NCBI RefSeq assembly: GCF_002778315.1
Contig: NZ_NESA01000008.1
Location: forward strand, 62,001 to 126,000
Length of the DNA: 64,000 nt
DNA from: Limnohabitans sp. JirII-31
Lineage (GTDB): Bacteria > Pseudomonadota > Gammaproteobacteria > Burkholderiales > Burkholderiaceae_C
Direction: 5' to 3'
In this document: positions 44,241-52,311 of the stretch, one piece after another
How the letters are laid out: every line of letters starts with the position of its first letter
Position numbering within the stretch: position 1 is the first letter of the stretch
Made by a program: the position numbers and the translations under genes
The notes under the pieces: generated by a model
What the model saw: the letters and a program-made list of their open reading frames with translations, nothing else
What the model was told of the DNA's origin: nothing
The model's database searches: none

Positions 44241-45059
44241 TTAAAGGCGGAACTCAAGCCTCGTATCTGTTTGCGTGAAATGGGCCAAGAGCGGAGAGGT
44301 TTTATGCACCGCCAACATATTCATGCCCAAATTAAAAGTTTGGTACCCCAAGTCGCTTAGCAAAGCCAGCAATGCAACTTGGTCGCACTTAATTTGCTCG
44401 ATGTGCAAGATTGGGAGGCATCGTTCAATTGTTTGACGAGCCCCCTCCAGAGCCTCAATCTCCATGCCTTCAATGTCAAGCTTGAAAAAATCCAGGCGAG
44501 TCAGTGAGAGCGCATCCACCGTGGTCATAGGCACTTCAACCATATCTTCTTTTTTGTAAGAGATAGCCTGCCCAACATATTCATTGCTTGACGCTTGTCG
44601 CAACTCTAAACTGCCAAAGCTTGCCGGCTGGTGATAATCTGGCTGGGGTATTTCTAGTGTCCCAACTTGACGGCCCAAGGCAGCCAAATGAACTCGCGCA
44701 TTCATACAGTTATTCAATGCAATATTGCCCGCCAAAGCGTAATAAACACGCTCTTGGGCTTCATAGGCCCTCACACAACCCCAACCTTGCATGTGGCGCG
44801 CCCAAGCCAAGGTATGCGCGCCGATGTTAGCGCCGCCATCTAGAACAACAACACCATCGCCGCCGTAACGTCGACACAGGGTCAATAGATTCGATGAAAA
44901 AGCAATTTCTTGTGAATCGAACTGGGATGTGTTGAGCAATTGATGCCCAACGCCATAAGCTTGGTTTTCATCGACTATTCGATAGTCATGTCGATTCACA
45001 ATCATGCTTCCATAGTGGGTGGCCGCCAATACAAACGCGATCGGTTTAGGGGTGAACAT
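44241..45059 (-). CDS. FkbM-family methyltransferase
   Basis: SAM-dependent methyltransferase of 272 residues. VVVLDGGANIGAHTLAWARHMQGWGCVRAYEAQ is the SAM-binding start (DxGANIG and acidic residue), TTVDALSLTRLDFFKLDIEGMEIEALEGA is the diagnostic FkbM segment. Such enzymes O-methylate sugars or polyketides; here no glycan cluster is adjacent. The gene and its leader are AT-richer than the neighbours, and it is flanked by unrelated core metabolism, which suggests acquisition. No strong Shine-Dalgarno sequence is visible before ATG 45059. Confidence 0.83.
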   Translation of the reverse strand: MFTPKPIAFVLAATHYGSMIVNRHDYRIVDENQAYGVGHQLLNTSQFDSQEIAFSSNLLTLCRRYGGDGVVVLDGGANIGAHTLAWARHMQGWGCVRAYEAQERVYYALAGNIALNNCMNARVHLAALGRQVGTLEIPQPDYHQPASFGSLELRQASSNEYVGQAISYKKEDMVEVPMTTVDALSLTRLDFFKLDIEGMEIEALEGARQTIERCLPILHIEQIKCDQVALLALLSDLGYQTFNLGMNMLAVHKTSPLLAHFTQTDTRLEFRL

Positions 45060-45161
45060 ATAGCAATTACTTATGAAAATTTATCTGTTACGGCGAATGA
45101 TGCTAAACATAAATATTATAATATTTAATTAAAAATTAAATTAATTGTCCAACCTTCGCAC
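45060..45161 (-). promoter_or_regulatory. AT-rich promoter region of the FkbM gene
   Basis: This 102-base gap is unusually AT-rich for the window. A perfect TATAAT on the minus strand at 45120-45115 is the best -10; no convincing -35 is seen, though a TTGGACA lies further upstream (about 45150). A leader of about 50 bases would result. Confidence 0.5.
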
Positions 45162-45830
45162 TCACCAGGGAAGCAGGTGACCGTCGTAAGACAAAAATTG
45201 CCCGCGTTGTGCGGGGCTGAGGTGCGCCAGGGTGTGGCGCAGGTGGCGTGCGCTGTCGCTCGCGCTCAGAGGGGCTTGGCTGCCGCCCATTTCGGTTTGC
45301 ACCCAACCCGGATGCAGCGCCACCATGTGGGCGCGCGGGTACTCGGGCTGGGCGGTGCGCATGACCATGTTGAGCGCCGCCTTGCTGATGCGGTAGAGCG
45401 CCGCATCCCCCGATTGGGTGTTTTGCAAGCTGCCCATTTGGCTGCTGATGAAAGCCAGCACGCCTCCCGCGGCTTCTACCGCAGGGGCGACTTGCGGCAC
45501 GCTCATCATGGCGCCCATGACGTTGGCGTGCATCACGCGGTCAAACGCGTCTTGGGTGGGCGGGGTGCTGGCACGGGTGCGGTCCATCACGCCGGCCACA
45601 TAGAGGGCCACATCGATGGACTCGCCATCGAGCTGCCAAGCCAAGGACGACACACTGGCCGGGTTGGCCACGTCGACGCGCCAGCAGGTGGCCCCGGCAG
45701 CCAACAGGCGGTCGCGCCCCGCGTCGTCACGCGCGGTGCCAATGACACGCCAGCCGTCAGCCACATACTGCTGGGCCAACGTGAGGCCAATGCCGCGTGA
45801 CGCGCCAAGAATCAAAGCTGTTTTTTGCAT
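45162..45830 (-). CDS. Short-chain dehydrogenase/reductase
   Basis: NAD(P)-dependent oxidoreductase of 222 residues. The Rossmann start ALILGASRGIGLTLAQQYVADGWRVIGTARD has the TGxxxGIG-type glycine pattern (here GASRGIG); the active-site region reads AFISSQMGSLQ ... ALYRISKAALNMVMRT, giving Ser, and YxxxK (Y-R-I-S-K). Short C terminus like the CsgA/sniffer group. It starts 12 bases after the thiolase stop, so it is cotranscribed; the substrate is unknown. Confidence 0.88.
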   Translation of the reverse strand: MQKTALILGASRGIGLTLAQQYVADGWRVIGTARDDAGRDRLLAAGATCWRVDVANPASVSSLAWQLDGESIDVALYVAGVMDRTRASTPPTQDAFDRVMHANVMGAMMSVPQVAPAVEAAGGVLAFISSQMGSLQNTQSGDAALYRISKAALNMVMRTAQPEYPRAHMVALHPGWVQTEMGGSQAPLSASDSARHLRHTLAHLSPAQRGQFLSYDGHLLPW

Positions 45831-45842
45831 AGGTGGCAGCGC

Positions 45843-47024
45843 TTACAGCACTTCCAGCGCCACGGCGGTGGCTTCGCCACCCCCGATGCACAAGGTGGCC
45901 AAGCCTTTGCGCAAGCCACGCGCTTTGAGCGCGTGAATCAGCGTGACCATGATGCGCGCGCCCGACGCGCCAATGGGGTGCCCCAAGGCACAGGCGCCGC
46001 CGTTGACGTTGACCTTGTCGTGCGGCACGTGCAGATCCGCCATCAAGGCCATGGGCACCACGGCAAAGGCCTCGTTGACTTCCCACAGGTCCACATCGCC
46101 CACCGACCAACCGGCTTTGGCCAAGGCCTTTTGGGTGGCGCCCACGGGTGCTGTGGCAAACCACTCGGGCTCTTGCGCGTGGGTGGCATGGCTGACAATG
46201 CGTGCCAATGGCGTGCAGCGCAATTTCTTCGCGGTGCTCTCGCGCATCATCACCAGCGCAGCCGCGCCGTCGTTGATGGATGAGCTCGAAGCGGCCGTGA
46301 TGGTGCCGTCTTTTTTGAAAGCGGGTTTGAGGCTGGCAATTTTGTCGAGCTTGACTTTGCCGGGGCCTTCGTCGATTGAGATGACGGTTTCGCCCGTGCG
46401 GCCCTTGACGGTGACGGGTGCAATTTCGGCAGCAAACGCGCCCGAGGCGGTGGCGGCTTTGGCACGCTCCACGCTGGCGGTGGCAAAGGCGTCTTGCTGG
46501 GCGCGGGTGAAGCTGTATTTGGCGGCGCAGTCTTCGCCAAAGGTGCCCATGCTGCGGCCAGGCTCATACGCGTCTTCCAAGCCGTCGAGCATCATGTGGT
46601 CAAAGATACGGTCGTGGCCAATGCGATAACCACCGCGCGCCTTGGGTAGCAGGTAAGGCGCATTGGTCATGCTCTCCATGCCCCCGGCCACCAGCACGTC
46701 GTGCGAACCTGCCACCAGCATGTCGTGCGCAAACATGGCCGCGCGCATGCCAGAGCCGCACATCTTGGACAGCGTGACCGCACCTGCACTTTTGGGCAAG
46801 CCACCTTTGAATGCCGCTTGACGTGCCGGGGCCTGGCCTTGACCGGCCATCAAGCAGTTGCCAAACAACACCTCGGTCACCAACTCGGGAGAGATGCCTG
46901 CACGGGCGACGGCAGCGGCAATGGCGACACCGCCCAAGTCGTGTGCGGCCAGCGACGCGAAGTCGCTTTGAAAACTGCCCATGGGGGTGCGCGCTGCACC
47001 GACGATGACGATGGGGTCTGACAT
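45843..47024 (-). CDS. Acetyl-CoA acetyltransferase (thiolase)
   Basis: Condenses or cleaves acetoacetyl-CoA. The start is ATG 47024 (MSDPIVIVGAARTPMGSF) with AGGAGA upstream; 393 residues. Active site Cys in VTLSKMCGSGMRAAM, the GHPIGASGAR His loop and the C-terminal CIGGGEATAVALE with the second Cys are all present. GGMESMTNAPYLLPKARGGYRIGH is typical of biosynthetic-type thiolases. It may process acetoacetyl-CoA from leucine breakdown or start polyhydroxybutyrate synthesis; phaB/phaC are not present. A 7-base tandem repeat lies just upstream. Confidence 0.93.
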   Translation of the reverse strand: MSDPIVIVGAARTPMGSFQSDFASLAAHDLGGVAIAAAVARAGISPELVTEVLFGNCLMAGQGQAPARQAAFKGGLPKSAGAVTLSKMCGSGMRAAMFAHDMLVAGSHDVLVAGGMESMTNAPYLLPKARGGYRIGHDRIFDHMMLDGLEDAYEPGRSMGTFGEDCAAKYSFTRAQQDAFATASVERAKAATASGAFAAEIAPVTVKGRTGETVISIDEGPGKVKLDKIASLKPAFKKDGTITAASSSSINDGAAALVMMRESTAKKLRCTPLARIVSHATHAQEPEWFATAPVGATQKALAKAGWSVGDVDLWEVNEAFAVVPMALMADLHVPHDKVNVNGGACALGHPIGASGARIMVTLIHALKARGLRKGLATLCIGGGEATAVALEVL

Positions 47025-47040
47025 ACAAAAATCTCCTAGA

Positions 47041-47068
47041 AGTTCAAAGTTCAAAGTTCAAAGTTCAA
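47041..47068 (-). repeat. Four tandem copies of a 7-base repeat before the thiolase gene
   Basis: AGTTCAA occurs four times without a mismatch (plus strand), ending beside the thiolase Shine-Dalgarno sequence (AGGAGA at 47032-47037). Such heptamer arrays can change copy number by slippage; here that would alter the distance between the upstream promoter or carbonic anhydrase gene and the thiolase start region, not a reading frame. Confidence 0.85.
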
Positions 47069-47092
47069 AAAAGTTGGATGCCAACGCCTGGG

Positions 47093-47755
47093 TCAGCCCA
47101 CCACACCGCCCCGTGGGTAGCGTTTGAAGGCGTTGCGAAACACGTTCACCACTTCGTGCGCGCCGGTCATGCTGACTCCCAGGTCTTTGACCAAGCCGTT
47201 GTCCAAACCGTAAATCCAGCCGTGCACGGTGATGTGTTGGCCACGGCTCCAGGCGTCTTGCATGACGTTGGAGAGCGCCACATTGCCCACTTGTTCGATC
47301 ACATTCATCTCGCACATGACGCGCTCTAGCTCGTCTTGCGGCAAGTGGTTGAGGCGCTGGCGATGGCGCAAGCGCACGTCTTGCACATGGCGCAACCAGT
47401 TGTCGGCCAAGCCCACACGGGTGCCTCGGGTTGCAGCCAACACGCCGCCGCAGCCGTAGTGGCCCACCACCATGATGTGCTCGACCTTGAGCGCGTCCAC
47501 CGCGTACTGAATCACCGACAAGGCATTCAAGTCGGAGTGCACCACCACATTGGCCACGTTGCGGTGGACAAACACCTCACCAGGATCTAAGCCCGTGATC
47601 TGGTTGGCGGGCACACGGCTGTCGGAGCAGCCAATCCACAGGTACTTGGGGTTTTGCTGGTTGGCCAGGCGACTGAAATACGCCGGGTCCTGCTGGACCA
47701 TGCTGTGCGCCCAGGCGCGGTTGTTGTCAAAAAGGTGTTGGAGTGAGGATGTCAT
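47093..47755 (-). CDS. can: Beta-class carbonic anhydrase
   Basis: Zinc enzyme that interconverts CO2 and bicarbonate, 220 residues. Zinc ligands and the Asp-Arg pair are seen in WIGCSDSRVPANQITGLDPGEVFVHRNVAN, and the other ligands in VVGHYGCGGV (His and Cys). The C-terminal helix region LGVSMTGAHEVVNVFRNAFKRY is typical. Bicarbonate from this enzyme would serve biotin carboxylases such as LiuD. It lies 29 bases after vapC and 68 bases before the thiolase gene. Confidence 0.94.
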   Translation of the reverse strand: MTSSLQHLFDNNRAWAHSMVQQDPAYFSRLANQQNPKYLWIGCSDSRVPANQITGLDPGEVFVHRNVANVVVHSDLNALSVIQYAVDALKVEHIMVVGHYGCGGVLAATRGTRVGLADNWLRHVQDVRLRHRQRLNHLPQDELERVMCEMNVIEQVGNVALSNVMQDAWSRGQHITVHGWIYGLDNGLVKDLGVSMTGAHEVVNVFRNAFKRYPRGGVVG

Positions 47756-47784
47756 CTTGGAGAGTTGGTCTATTTAAAAGCGAC

Positions 47785-48159
47785 TCAATGCGCCTTGTTG
47801 GCGGTCAAGCCCATGGTCTGCGCCACATGGTGCAAACGCTTGTCTCGCGTCCAAAGCCGTGCATGCGGCGTCAAGCGGGTGGAGGCCAGCAAGGCCACAT
47901 CGACATAACCCAAGCCTTTGGCAAACAATTTTTCAGCCTCTACCAAGGTCATCACCTCATGCGGCGACGCCACCACAGCCTGCGGCAAACCTTGCAAGGC
48001 CTGCAAAACTTGCGCTCTATTCTTCAAACTGCCCAAAGCAATTTCGCCAACGACCCAAGGGTGGGCCAACACTTGGGTGGCCTGCAAAGCTTGTCGCAGC
48101 AAAGCGTCGTCATCGCGCAAATGATCGATCCAGACCGAGGTGTCCACCAACCACATCAT
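47785..48159 (-). CDS. vapC: VapC-family PIN-domain toxin
   Basis: Predicted RNase of 124 residues. Acidic residues of the PIN site appear in MWLVDTSVWIDHLR (first Asp), VVGEIALGSL (Glu) and GYVDVALLASTRL with LWTRDKRL (two further Asp). Such toxins cut tRNA or mRNA until bound by the partner VapB. The start overlaps the vapB stop by four bases. The cassette interrupts the run between liuA and the carbonic anhydrase gene. Confidence 0.88.
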   Translation of the reverse strand: MMWLVDTSVWIDHLRDDDALLRQALQATQVLAHPWVVGEIALGSLKNRAQVLQALQGLPQAVVASPHEVMTLVEAEKLFAKGLGYVDVALLASTRLTPHARLWTRDKRLHHVAQTMGLTANKAH

Positions 48160-48353
48160 GCGGTCTTTTCTCTGCGCCTGGGTGCCGCATCCAGATTCGG
48201 CTCGCTGCCGCCCAGCAGCGCCAAGCGCTTGGCACTTTCACGCGCGACCAGGGCGCGCAAGGCCTCTTTCAACAAGGCGGTTCTGTCGAGTTCAGACAGA
48301 TAGCTTTGCGCTTGTTGTAGCAGCTCATCGTCCAAGGCAAGGGTTGTGCGCAT
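48156..48353 (-). CDS. vapB: VapB-family antitoxin (ribbon-helix-helix type)
   Basis: Antitoxin of 65 residues from ATG 48353 (MRTTLALDDELLQQAQSYL), the DUF2191 start typical of short VapB; a longer opening from ATG 48374 adds seven unlikely residues. The N-terminal part forms a ribbon-helix-helix DNA-binding fold, and the basic C-terminal tail should contact VapC. It probably represses its own promoter in 48354-48461. AAAGGACG upstream serves as ribosome binding site. Confidence 0.85.
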   Translation of the reverse strand: MRTTLALDDELLQQAQSYLSELDRTALLKEALRALVARESAKRLALLGGSEPNLDAAPRRREKTA

Positions 48354-48461
48354 CTGCGTCCTTTCTGTCTTCAAGCATTCAAACTCAAGGCATTCATATT
48401 AGCATCACTTGATGATCATAAAAATGCCTAACTTGTCTTGTTTTGCCCCCCGAAAGCAGGC

Positions 48462-49643
48462 TCAGCAGGTCTCGGCAAACAATTCGCGGCCAATCAGCAT
48501 GCGACGAATTTCGCTGGTGCCTGCGCCAATTTCGTACAGCTTGGCATCGCGCCACAAGCGACCCAAAGGGTAGTCGTTGATGTAGCCGTTGCCGCCAAAA
48601 ATCTGCACGCCCTCACCGGCCATCCAGGTGGCTTTTTCGGCGCACCACAAAATGACCGAGGCGCAGTCTTTGCGCACTTGGCGCACGTGGTCCGTGCCCA
48701 GCAGGTCGAGGTTTTTGGCGACCGTGTAGGCAAACGAGCGCCCCGCTTGCAGCACGGTGTACATGTCGGCCACTTTGCCTTGGATGAGCTGGAACTCGCC
48801 AATGCTTTGGCCAAACTGCTTGCGGTCGTGGATGTAGGGGATCACGTTGTCCATCACCGATTGCATGATGCCCAAGGGTCCGCCTGTGAGCACAGCGCGC
48901 TCGTAGTCGAGTCCGCTCATCAACACCTTGGCGCCGTTGTTCAAGCCACCCAGAATGTTCTCGGCAGGCACTTCAACGTTGTGAAACACCAGCTCACCGG
49001 TGTGGCTGCCGCGCATGCCCAGTTTGTCGAGCTTTTGCGCGATGGAAAAACCTTTCATGCCTTTCTCGATCAAAAAGGCGGTGACGCCACGCGCGCCCAA
49101 CTCGGGTTCACTCTTGGCGTAGACCACCAGGGTGTCGGCGTCGGGACCGTTGGTGATCCACATCTTGTTGCCGTTCAACAGGTAGTAGCCGCCTTTGTCC
49201 TCTGCTTTGAGCTTCATGCTGATCACATCACTGCCCGCGCCCGGCTCGGACATGGCCAGTGCGCCCACGTGCTCACCGCTGATGAGTTGGGGCAAGTACT
49301 TTTGGCGCTGCGCTTCGGTGCCGTTGCGCTTGATCTGGTTGACACACAAGTTGCTGTGCGCGCCGTAGCTCAGGCCCACGCTGGCGGAAGCACGCGAGAT
49401 TTCTTCCATCGCAATCATGTGTGCCAGGTAGCCCATGTTGGCCCCGCCATATTCCTCGCCCACGGTGATGCCCAACACCCCCAAGTCACCCATCTTGCGC
49501 CACAGGTCCATGGGGAATTGGTCGTTGCGGTCAATCTCGGCGGCGCGTGGCGCGATCTCGGCTTGGGCAAAGTCGCGCACGGCATCGCGCAGAGCGTCGA
49601 TGTCGTCACCGAGTTGAAAGTTCAGGCCGGGTAAGTTGTGCAT
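48462..49643 (-). CDS. liuA: Isovaleryl-CoA dehydrogenase
   Basis: Oxidises isovaleryl-CoA to 3-methylcrotonyl-CoA and reduces ETF. The 393 residues contain [19 protein letters not shown] and [17 protein letters not shown] (FAD), the catalytic Glu in [15 protein letters not shown], the position specific to isovaleryl-CoA dehydrogenases, and a C terminus [21 protein letters not shown] with Ala-Gly in place of the Glu used by other acyl-CoA dehydrogenases. It follows the thioesterase gene by 21 bases in the liuR operon, 8.4 kb away from liuB-liuC-liuD. Confidence 0.96.
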   Translation of the reverse strand: MHNLPGLNFQLGDDIDALRDAVRDFAQAEIAPRAAEIDRNDQFPMDLWRKMGDLGVLGITVGEEYGGANMGYLAHMIAMEEISRASASVGLSYGAHSNLCVNQIKRNGTEAQRQKYLPQLISGEHVGALAMSEPGAGSDVISMKLKAEDKGGYYLLNGNKMWITNGPDADTLVVYAKSEPELGARGVTAFLIEKGMKGFSIAQKLDKLGMRGSHTGELVFHNVEVPAENILGGLNNGAKVLMSGLDYERAVLTGGPLGIMQSVMDNVIPYIHDRKQFGQSIGEFQLIQGKVADMYTVLQAGRSFAYTVAKNLDLLGTDHVRQVRKDCASVILWCAEKATWMAGEGVQIFGGNGYINDYPLGRLWRDAKLYEIGAGTSEIRRMLIGRELFAETC

Positions 49644-49664
49644 GGGGTGTCTCCTGCAATGAAA

Positions 49665-50114
49665 TCAATAGGTCTGCTTAACGACCGCGAGGGTTTGTTG
49701 CATCAAGGCGCAAGGCGACTCGGAGCCATCGGCATCGAGGTGCACCACTTCGGCGGTGGTGATGATGAGCCGCTTGCCCGCACGCACCACATGGCCACGG
49801 GCGCGCAATTCACCGTCTTTGAAGGCGGCCAAGAAATTGATTTTGTACTCCACCGTGGCGACTTCCATGCCCTCGGACGCGCAGGTAAGCCCGGCATAGC
49901 CTGCCGCAATATCGGCCAAAGCGCCCATGGCGCCCCCGTGGTAGCCGCCTTGTTGCTGGGTCACGCGCTCGGAGTAAGGCAAGGCGACTTCCACTTCGCC
50001 GGGAGCCACCGACACAATGCGTGCGCCCAAGTGCTGCATCAGGCCCTGGCGCACAAAGCTTGACTCGATGCGGTGGTGCAACGCGGCCTGGGTGCTGGGG
50101 TGAGGTTGCGTCAT
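49665..50114 (-). CDS. PaaI-family hotdog thioesterase
   Basis: Predicted acyl-CoA thioesterase of 149 residues. Hotdog features: VALPYSERVTQQQGGYHGGAMGALADIAAGYAG (helix with the catalytic acidic residue) and VEYKINFLAAFKDGELRARGHVVRAGKRLIITTAEV. It lies between liuR (4-base overlap) and liuA (21-base gap), so it may release CoA from stalled branched-chain thioesters; that is inference. The PaaI fold does not tie it to the paa genes at 5-9 kb. Confidence 0.88.
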   Translation of the reverse strand: MTQPHPSTQAALHHRIESSFVRQGLMQHLGARIVSVAPGEVEVALPYSERVTQQQGGYHGGAMGALADIAAGYAGLTCASEGMEVATVEYKINFLAAFKDGELRARGHVVRAGKRLIITTAEVVHLDADGSESPCALMQQTLAVVKQTY

Positions 50115-50560
50115 GATCGTGCCTTGCTCACTTTGGGCGTCTTGATGGCTTTGACTGGCTTGGCGACATGGGCCACGGCCTGCTTGGCCAACAGGTTACG
50201 AGCTTCTTTTTCATGCACCTTGACTTCGTCAAGATTGGCCTCCAGCTCAGCCATCTGCGCTTCGAGTTGTTGCCGATGCTCTGCGAGCACGACCAAAAAC
50301 TTTTGCAACTGGGGCCCGGTGTCGCGCGGGCTGTCGTACATGTCGATCAGGTCTTTGGCTTCCGTCAACGACAGGCCCAAACGCTTGGCACGCAAGGTGA
50401 GCTTCAAGCGCGTGCGGTCACGGTGGCTGTACACGCGGTTGCGCCCGCCGGGGCCCGAGCGTTCGGGCTGGAGCAGGCCCATGTCTTCGTAAAAGCGGAT
50501 GGCGCGCGTGGTGAGGTCGAACTCACGCGCCAAGTCGCTGATGGAATAGGTGGTGGCCAT
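50111..50560 (-). CDS. liuR: MerR-family regulator of leucine/isovalerate catabolism
   Basis: DNA-binding regulator of 149 residues. The N-terminal MerR helix-turn-helix reads YSISDLAREFDLTTRAIRFYEDMGLLQPERSGPGGRNRVYSHRDR; then LKLTLRAKRLGLSLTEAKDLIDMYD and a coiled-coil dimerisation helix with a Lys/Ala-rich end. This form, with DSPRDTGPQLQKFL, is that of LiuR, the regulator of branched-chain acid catabolism in proteobacteria. It heads liuR-thioesterase-liuA. A perfect 22-base palindrome lies 16 bases before its start, consistent with self-regulation. Confidence 0.9.
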   Translation of the reverse strand: MATTYSISDLAREFDLTTRAIRFYEDMGLLQPERSGPGGRNRVYSHRDRTRLKLTLRAKRLGLSLTEAKDLIDMYDSPRDTGPQLQKFLVVLAEHRQQLEAQMAELEANLDEVKVHEKEARNLLAKQAVAHVAKPVKAIKTPKVSKARS

Positions 50561-50575
50561 GGCTGGACTGCTCCG

Positions 50576-50597
50576 TTGACGTTTACGTAAACGTCAA
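50576..50597. promoter_or_regulatory. LiuR-type palindromic operator
   Basis: The 22 bases form a perfect palindrome with arms TTGACGTTTAC and GTAAACGTCAA. The spacing and sequence agree with known LiuR sites, which are built on ACGT/ACG steps. It lies just upstream of liuR; CATAAT at 50603-50598 (minus strand) could be the -10. No equal copy is seen before liuB. Confidence 0.8.
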
Positions 50598-50627
50598 TTA
50601 TGACGGGAAATTCAGTGGCCTAAAAAT

Positions 50628-51551
50628 TCATTGCCAGGGGGGCAGCAATTCGTCCTTGAGCACACGCCGACGTTGCGCGTAGTCGGGCATGACGCTGTGC
50701 ACGGTGTCCCAAAAGCGCGGGCTGTGGTCCATCACGCGCAGGTGGCTGAGCTCGTGGGCCACCACGTAGTCGATCACCGCCAGCTTGTGGTGCACCAAGC
50801 GCCAGTTGAGCCGAATGGCCCCGTTGGCACTGGCACTGCCCCAGCGGGTGGCCGCGCTGCTGAGCGACAAGCGCTGCCACTGAACCCCCAGCTGCGGCGC
50901 AAAGTGGTTGAGCCGCTCGGTGAACAGCGCCTTGGCCTGGCGCATGAGCCAGGCCTGCACCGCGTCGCGAATTTGTTCTGGCGTGGCATGGTGTGGCAAT
51001 CCCAGACGCAGGGTGTGCAAGGGAGGGCCCTCTTCAAACTGGGCGCTGTTTTTTTTCAGGGTGGCGCTGGAGTCGAGCAATACCTGGAGTTGATCGCCTA
51101 GGTAGGGCAACACCACGCCGTCACGCCAGTCGATGCGTGCCGCACCGAGCTGTTGTTGCCGCTCGCCCATCTCGACCAGCTTGCGGCCAATCCAGTCGGC
51201 TTTTTCACGCAGCGCCGATTCGACCTCACCCAAGGTGACCCAGCGTGGGGCACTGACTTCGAGGCCATCGGGTCCCACCGCCATGCCAATGGTGCGGCGC
51301 TTGCTGCGGCGAAACGCATAAGCCACATCGGTATGCCCCAGTTGGATGCGCCGTGTGGCACGCGGATGGGTGAATTGCGCATGTGGCAGAACTTGCGCCA
51401 AAGGTTCGCCCAGGACAGTGATCTGTTGGAACGTGGTGTCAGACGACGCGTCTTTGCCTTGGGCGGGACCGTGCGGCGGGTTCGTTGGTAACTTGGGGGC
51501 AGGTGGCGCGCTGTCAAACAAGTCGAGCACGAGTTGCAAGAAGCGGCTCAT
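50628..51551 (-). CDS. DUF45/YgjP-like M48-clan metallopeptidase
   Basis: Predicted zinc metallopeptidase. From ATG 51551 (MSRFLQLVLDLFDS) it has 307 residues: a Pro-rich start, then a DUF45 domain (VAYAFRRSKRRTIGMAVGPDGLEVSAPRWV; SSAATRWGSASANGAIRLNWRLVHHKLAVIDYVVAHELSHLRVMDHSPRFW). The HELSH motif with a downstream His supplies the zinc site. WGSCS, usual in this family, is here WGSASANG. It follows plsC after 10 bases and ends the corC-lnt-gly operon. Confidence 0.88.
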   Translation of the reverse strand: MSRFLQLVLDLFDSAPPAPKLPTNPPHGPAQGKDASSDTTFQQITVLGEPLAQVLPHAQFTHPRATRRIQLGHTDVAYAFRRSKRRTIGMAVGPDGLEVSAPRWVTLGEVESALREKADWIGRKLVEMGERQQQLGAARIDWRDGVVLPYLGDQLQVLLDSSATLKKNSAQFEEGPPLHTLRLGLPHHATPEQIRDAVQAWLMRQAKALFTERLNHFAPQLGVQWQRLSLSSAATRWGSASANGAIRLNWRLVHHKLAVIDYVVAHELSHLRVMDHSPRFWDTVHSVMPDYAQRRRVLKDELLPPWQ

Positions 51552-51561
51552 GCGTGGGCGC

Positions 51562-52311
51562 TCAAGGCTTGGTGGCGTAGGCCTCGGGGTCGAGGCGGTG
51601 CATTTCAGCCTCGATCCACTGCTCGACTTCACGCATCAGCTCATCGGCTTCGCGGCCCACACTCGGGATGGGCTTGCCAATCGAGACATCGACCACCCCT
51701 GGGTGCTTGATGAAGGCGCGACGCGGCCAGCATTTGGCCGAGGTGATGGCAATGGGAATGACGGGCGCTCCGGTGGCCACGGCCAAGCGTGTGCCACCGC
51801 TTTTGTATTGGCCGCGTTGGCCACGCGGGATGCGCGTGCCCTCGGGAAACATGATGACCCACACGCCTTTGGCCAGCAAGGCTTGGCCCTGCTCCACCAC
51901 TTTGGCGAAGGCTTTGGCGCGCTGGCTGCGGTCGATGTGAATCATGTCGAGCTTGCCAATGGCCCAGCCAAAGAACGGCACGTAGAGCAGCTCTTTTTTG
52001 AACACATAGGCCAAGGGATGCGGCATGATGGCCGGCATCAAAAAGGTCTCGTAGGTGGACTGGTGTTTGACCAGCAAGATGGCCGGGCTGGTCTCGCCGT
52101 CAGGCAAGTTCTCTTGGCCTTGAATTTGGTAGCGAATGCCCATGATGACGCGGGCGGCCTCAATGCTCAGGCGCAACCAACGCGCGGCCCAGACATACAA
52201 GGTGTCACCGCGTGTGCCACATGCCGACGCGACCACGATGAGCAAGGCGTAAGGGATGACCGTGCAAAACATGAAGGCCATGTGCAAGACCGAGCGCAGG
52301 AAGGCCATCAT
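51562..52311 (-). CDS. plsC: 1-acyl-sn-glycerol-3-phosphate acyltransferase
   Basis: Inner-membrane enzyme that makes phosphatidic acid, 249 residues. An N-terminal hydrophobic span is followed by acyltransferase blocks: block I VKHQSTYETF (HX4E where most bacteria have HX4D), block III FPEGTRIPRGQRGQYKSGG, block IV VIPIAI. The Glu variant occurs in betaproteobacterial members as far as I recall. It overlaps gmhB by four bases. Confidence 0.92.
   Translation of the reverse strand: MMAFLRSVLHMAFMFCTVIPYALLIVVASACGTRGDTLYVWAARWLRLSIEAARVIMGIRYQIQGQENLPDGETSPAILLVKHQSTYETFLMPAIMPHPLAYVFKKELLYVPFFGWAIGKLDMIHIDRSQRAKAFAKVVEQGQALLAKGVWVIMFPEGTRIPRGQRGQYKSGGTRLAVATGAPVIPIAITSAKCWPRRAFIKHPGVVDVSIGKPIPSVGREADELMREVEQWIEAEMHRLDPEAYATKP

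Noticed and set aside
43073-44278. Plus-strand opening of 401 codons opposite the acyl-CoA dehydrogenase gene
   Set aside because: The minus strand encodes a complete dehydrogenase with catalytic motifs; this frame has none.
49665-50114. Assigning the PaaI-fold thioesterase to the phenylacetate pathway
   Set aside because: It is coupled to liuR and liuA and lies 40 kb from the paa genes; the name reflects only the fold.
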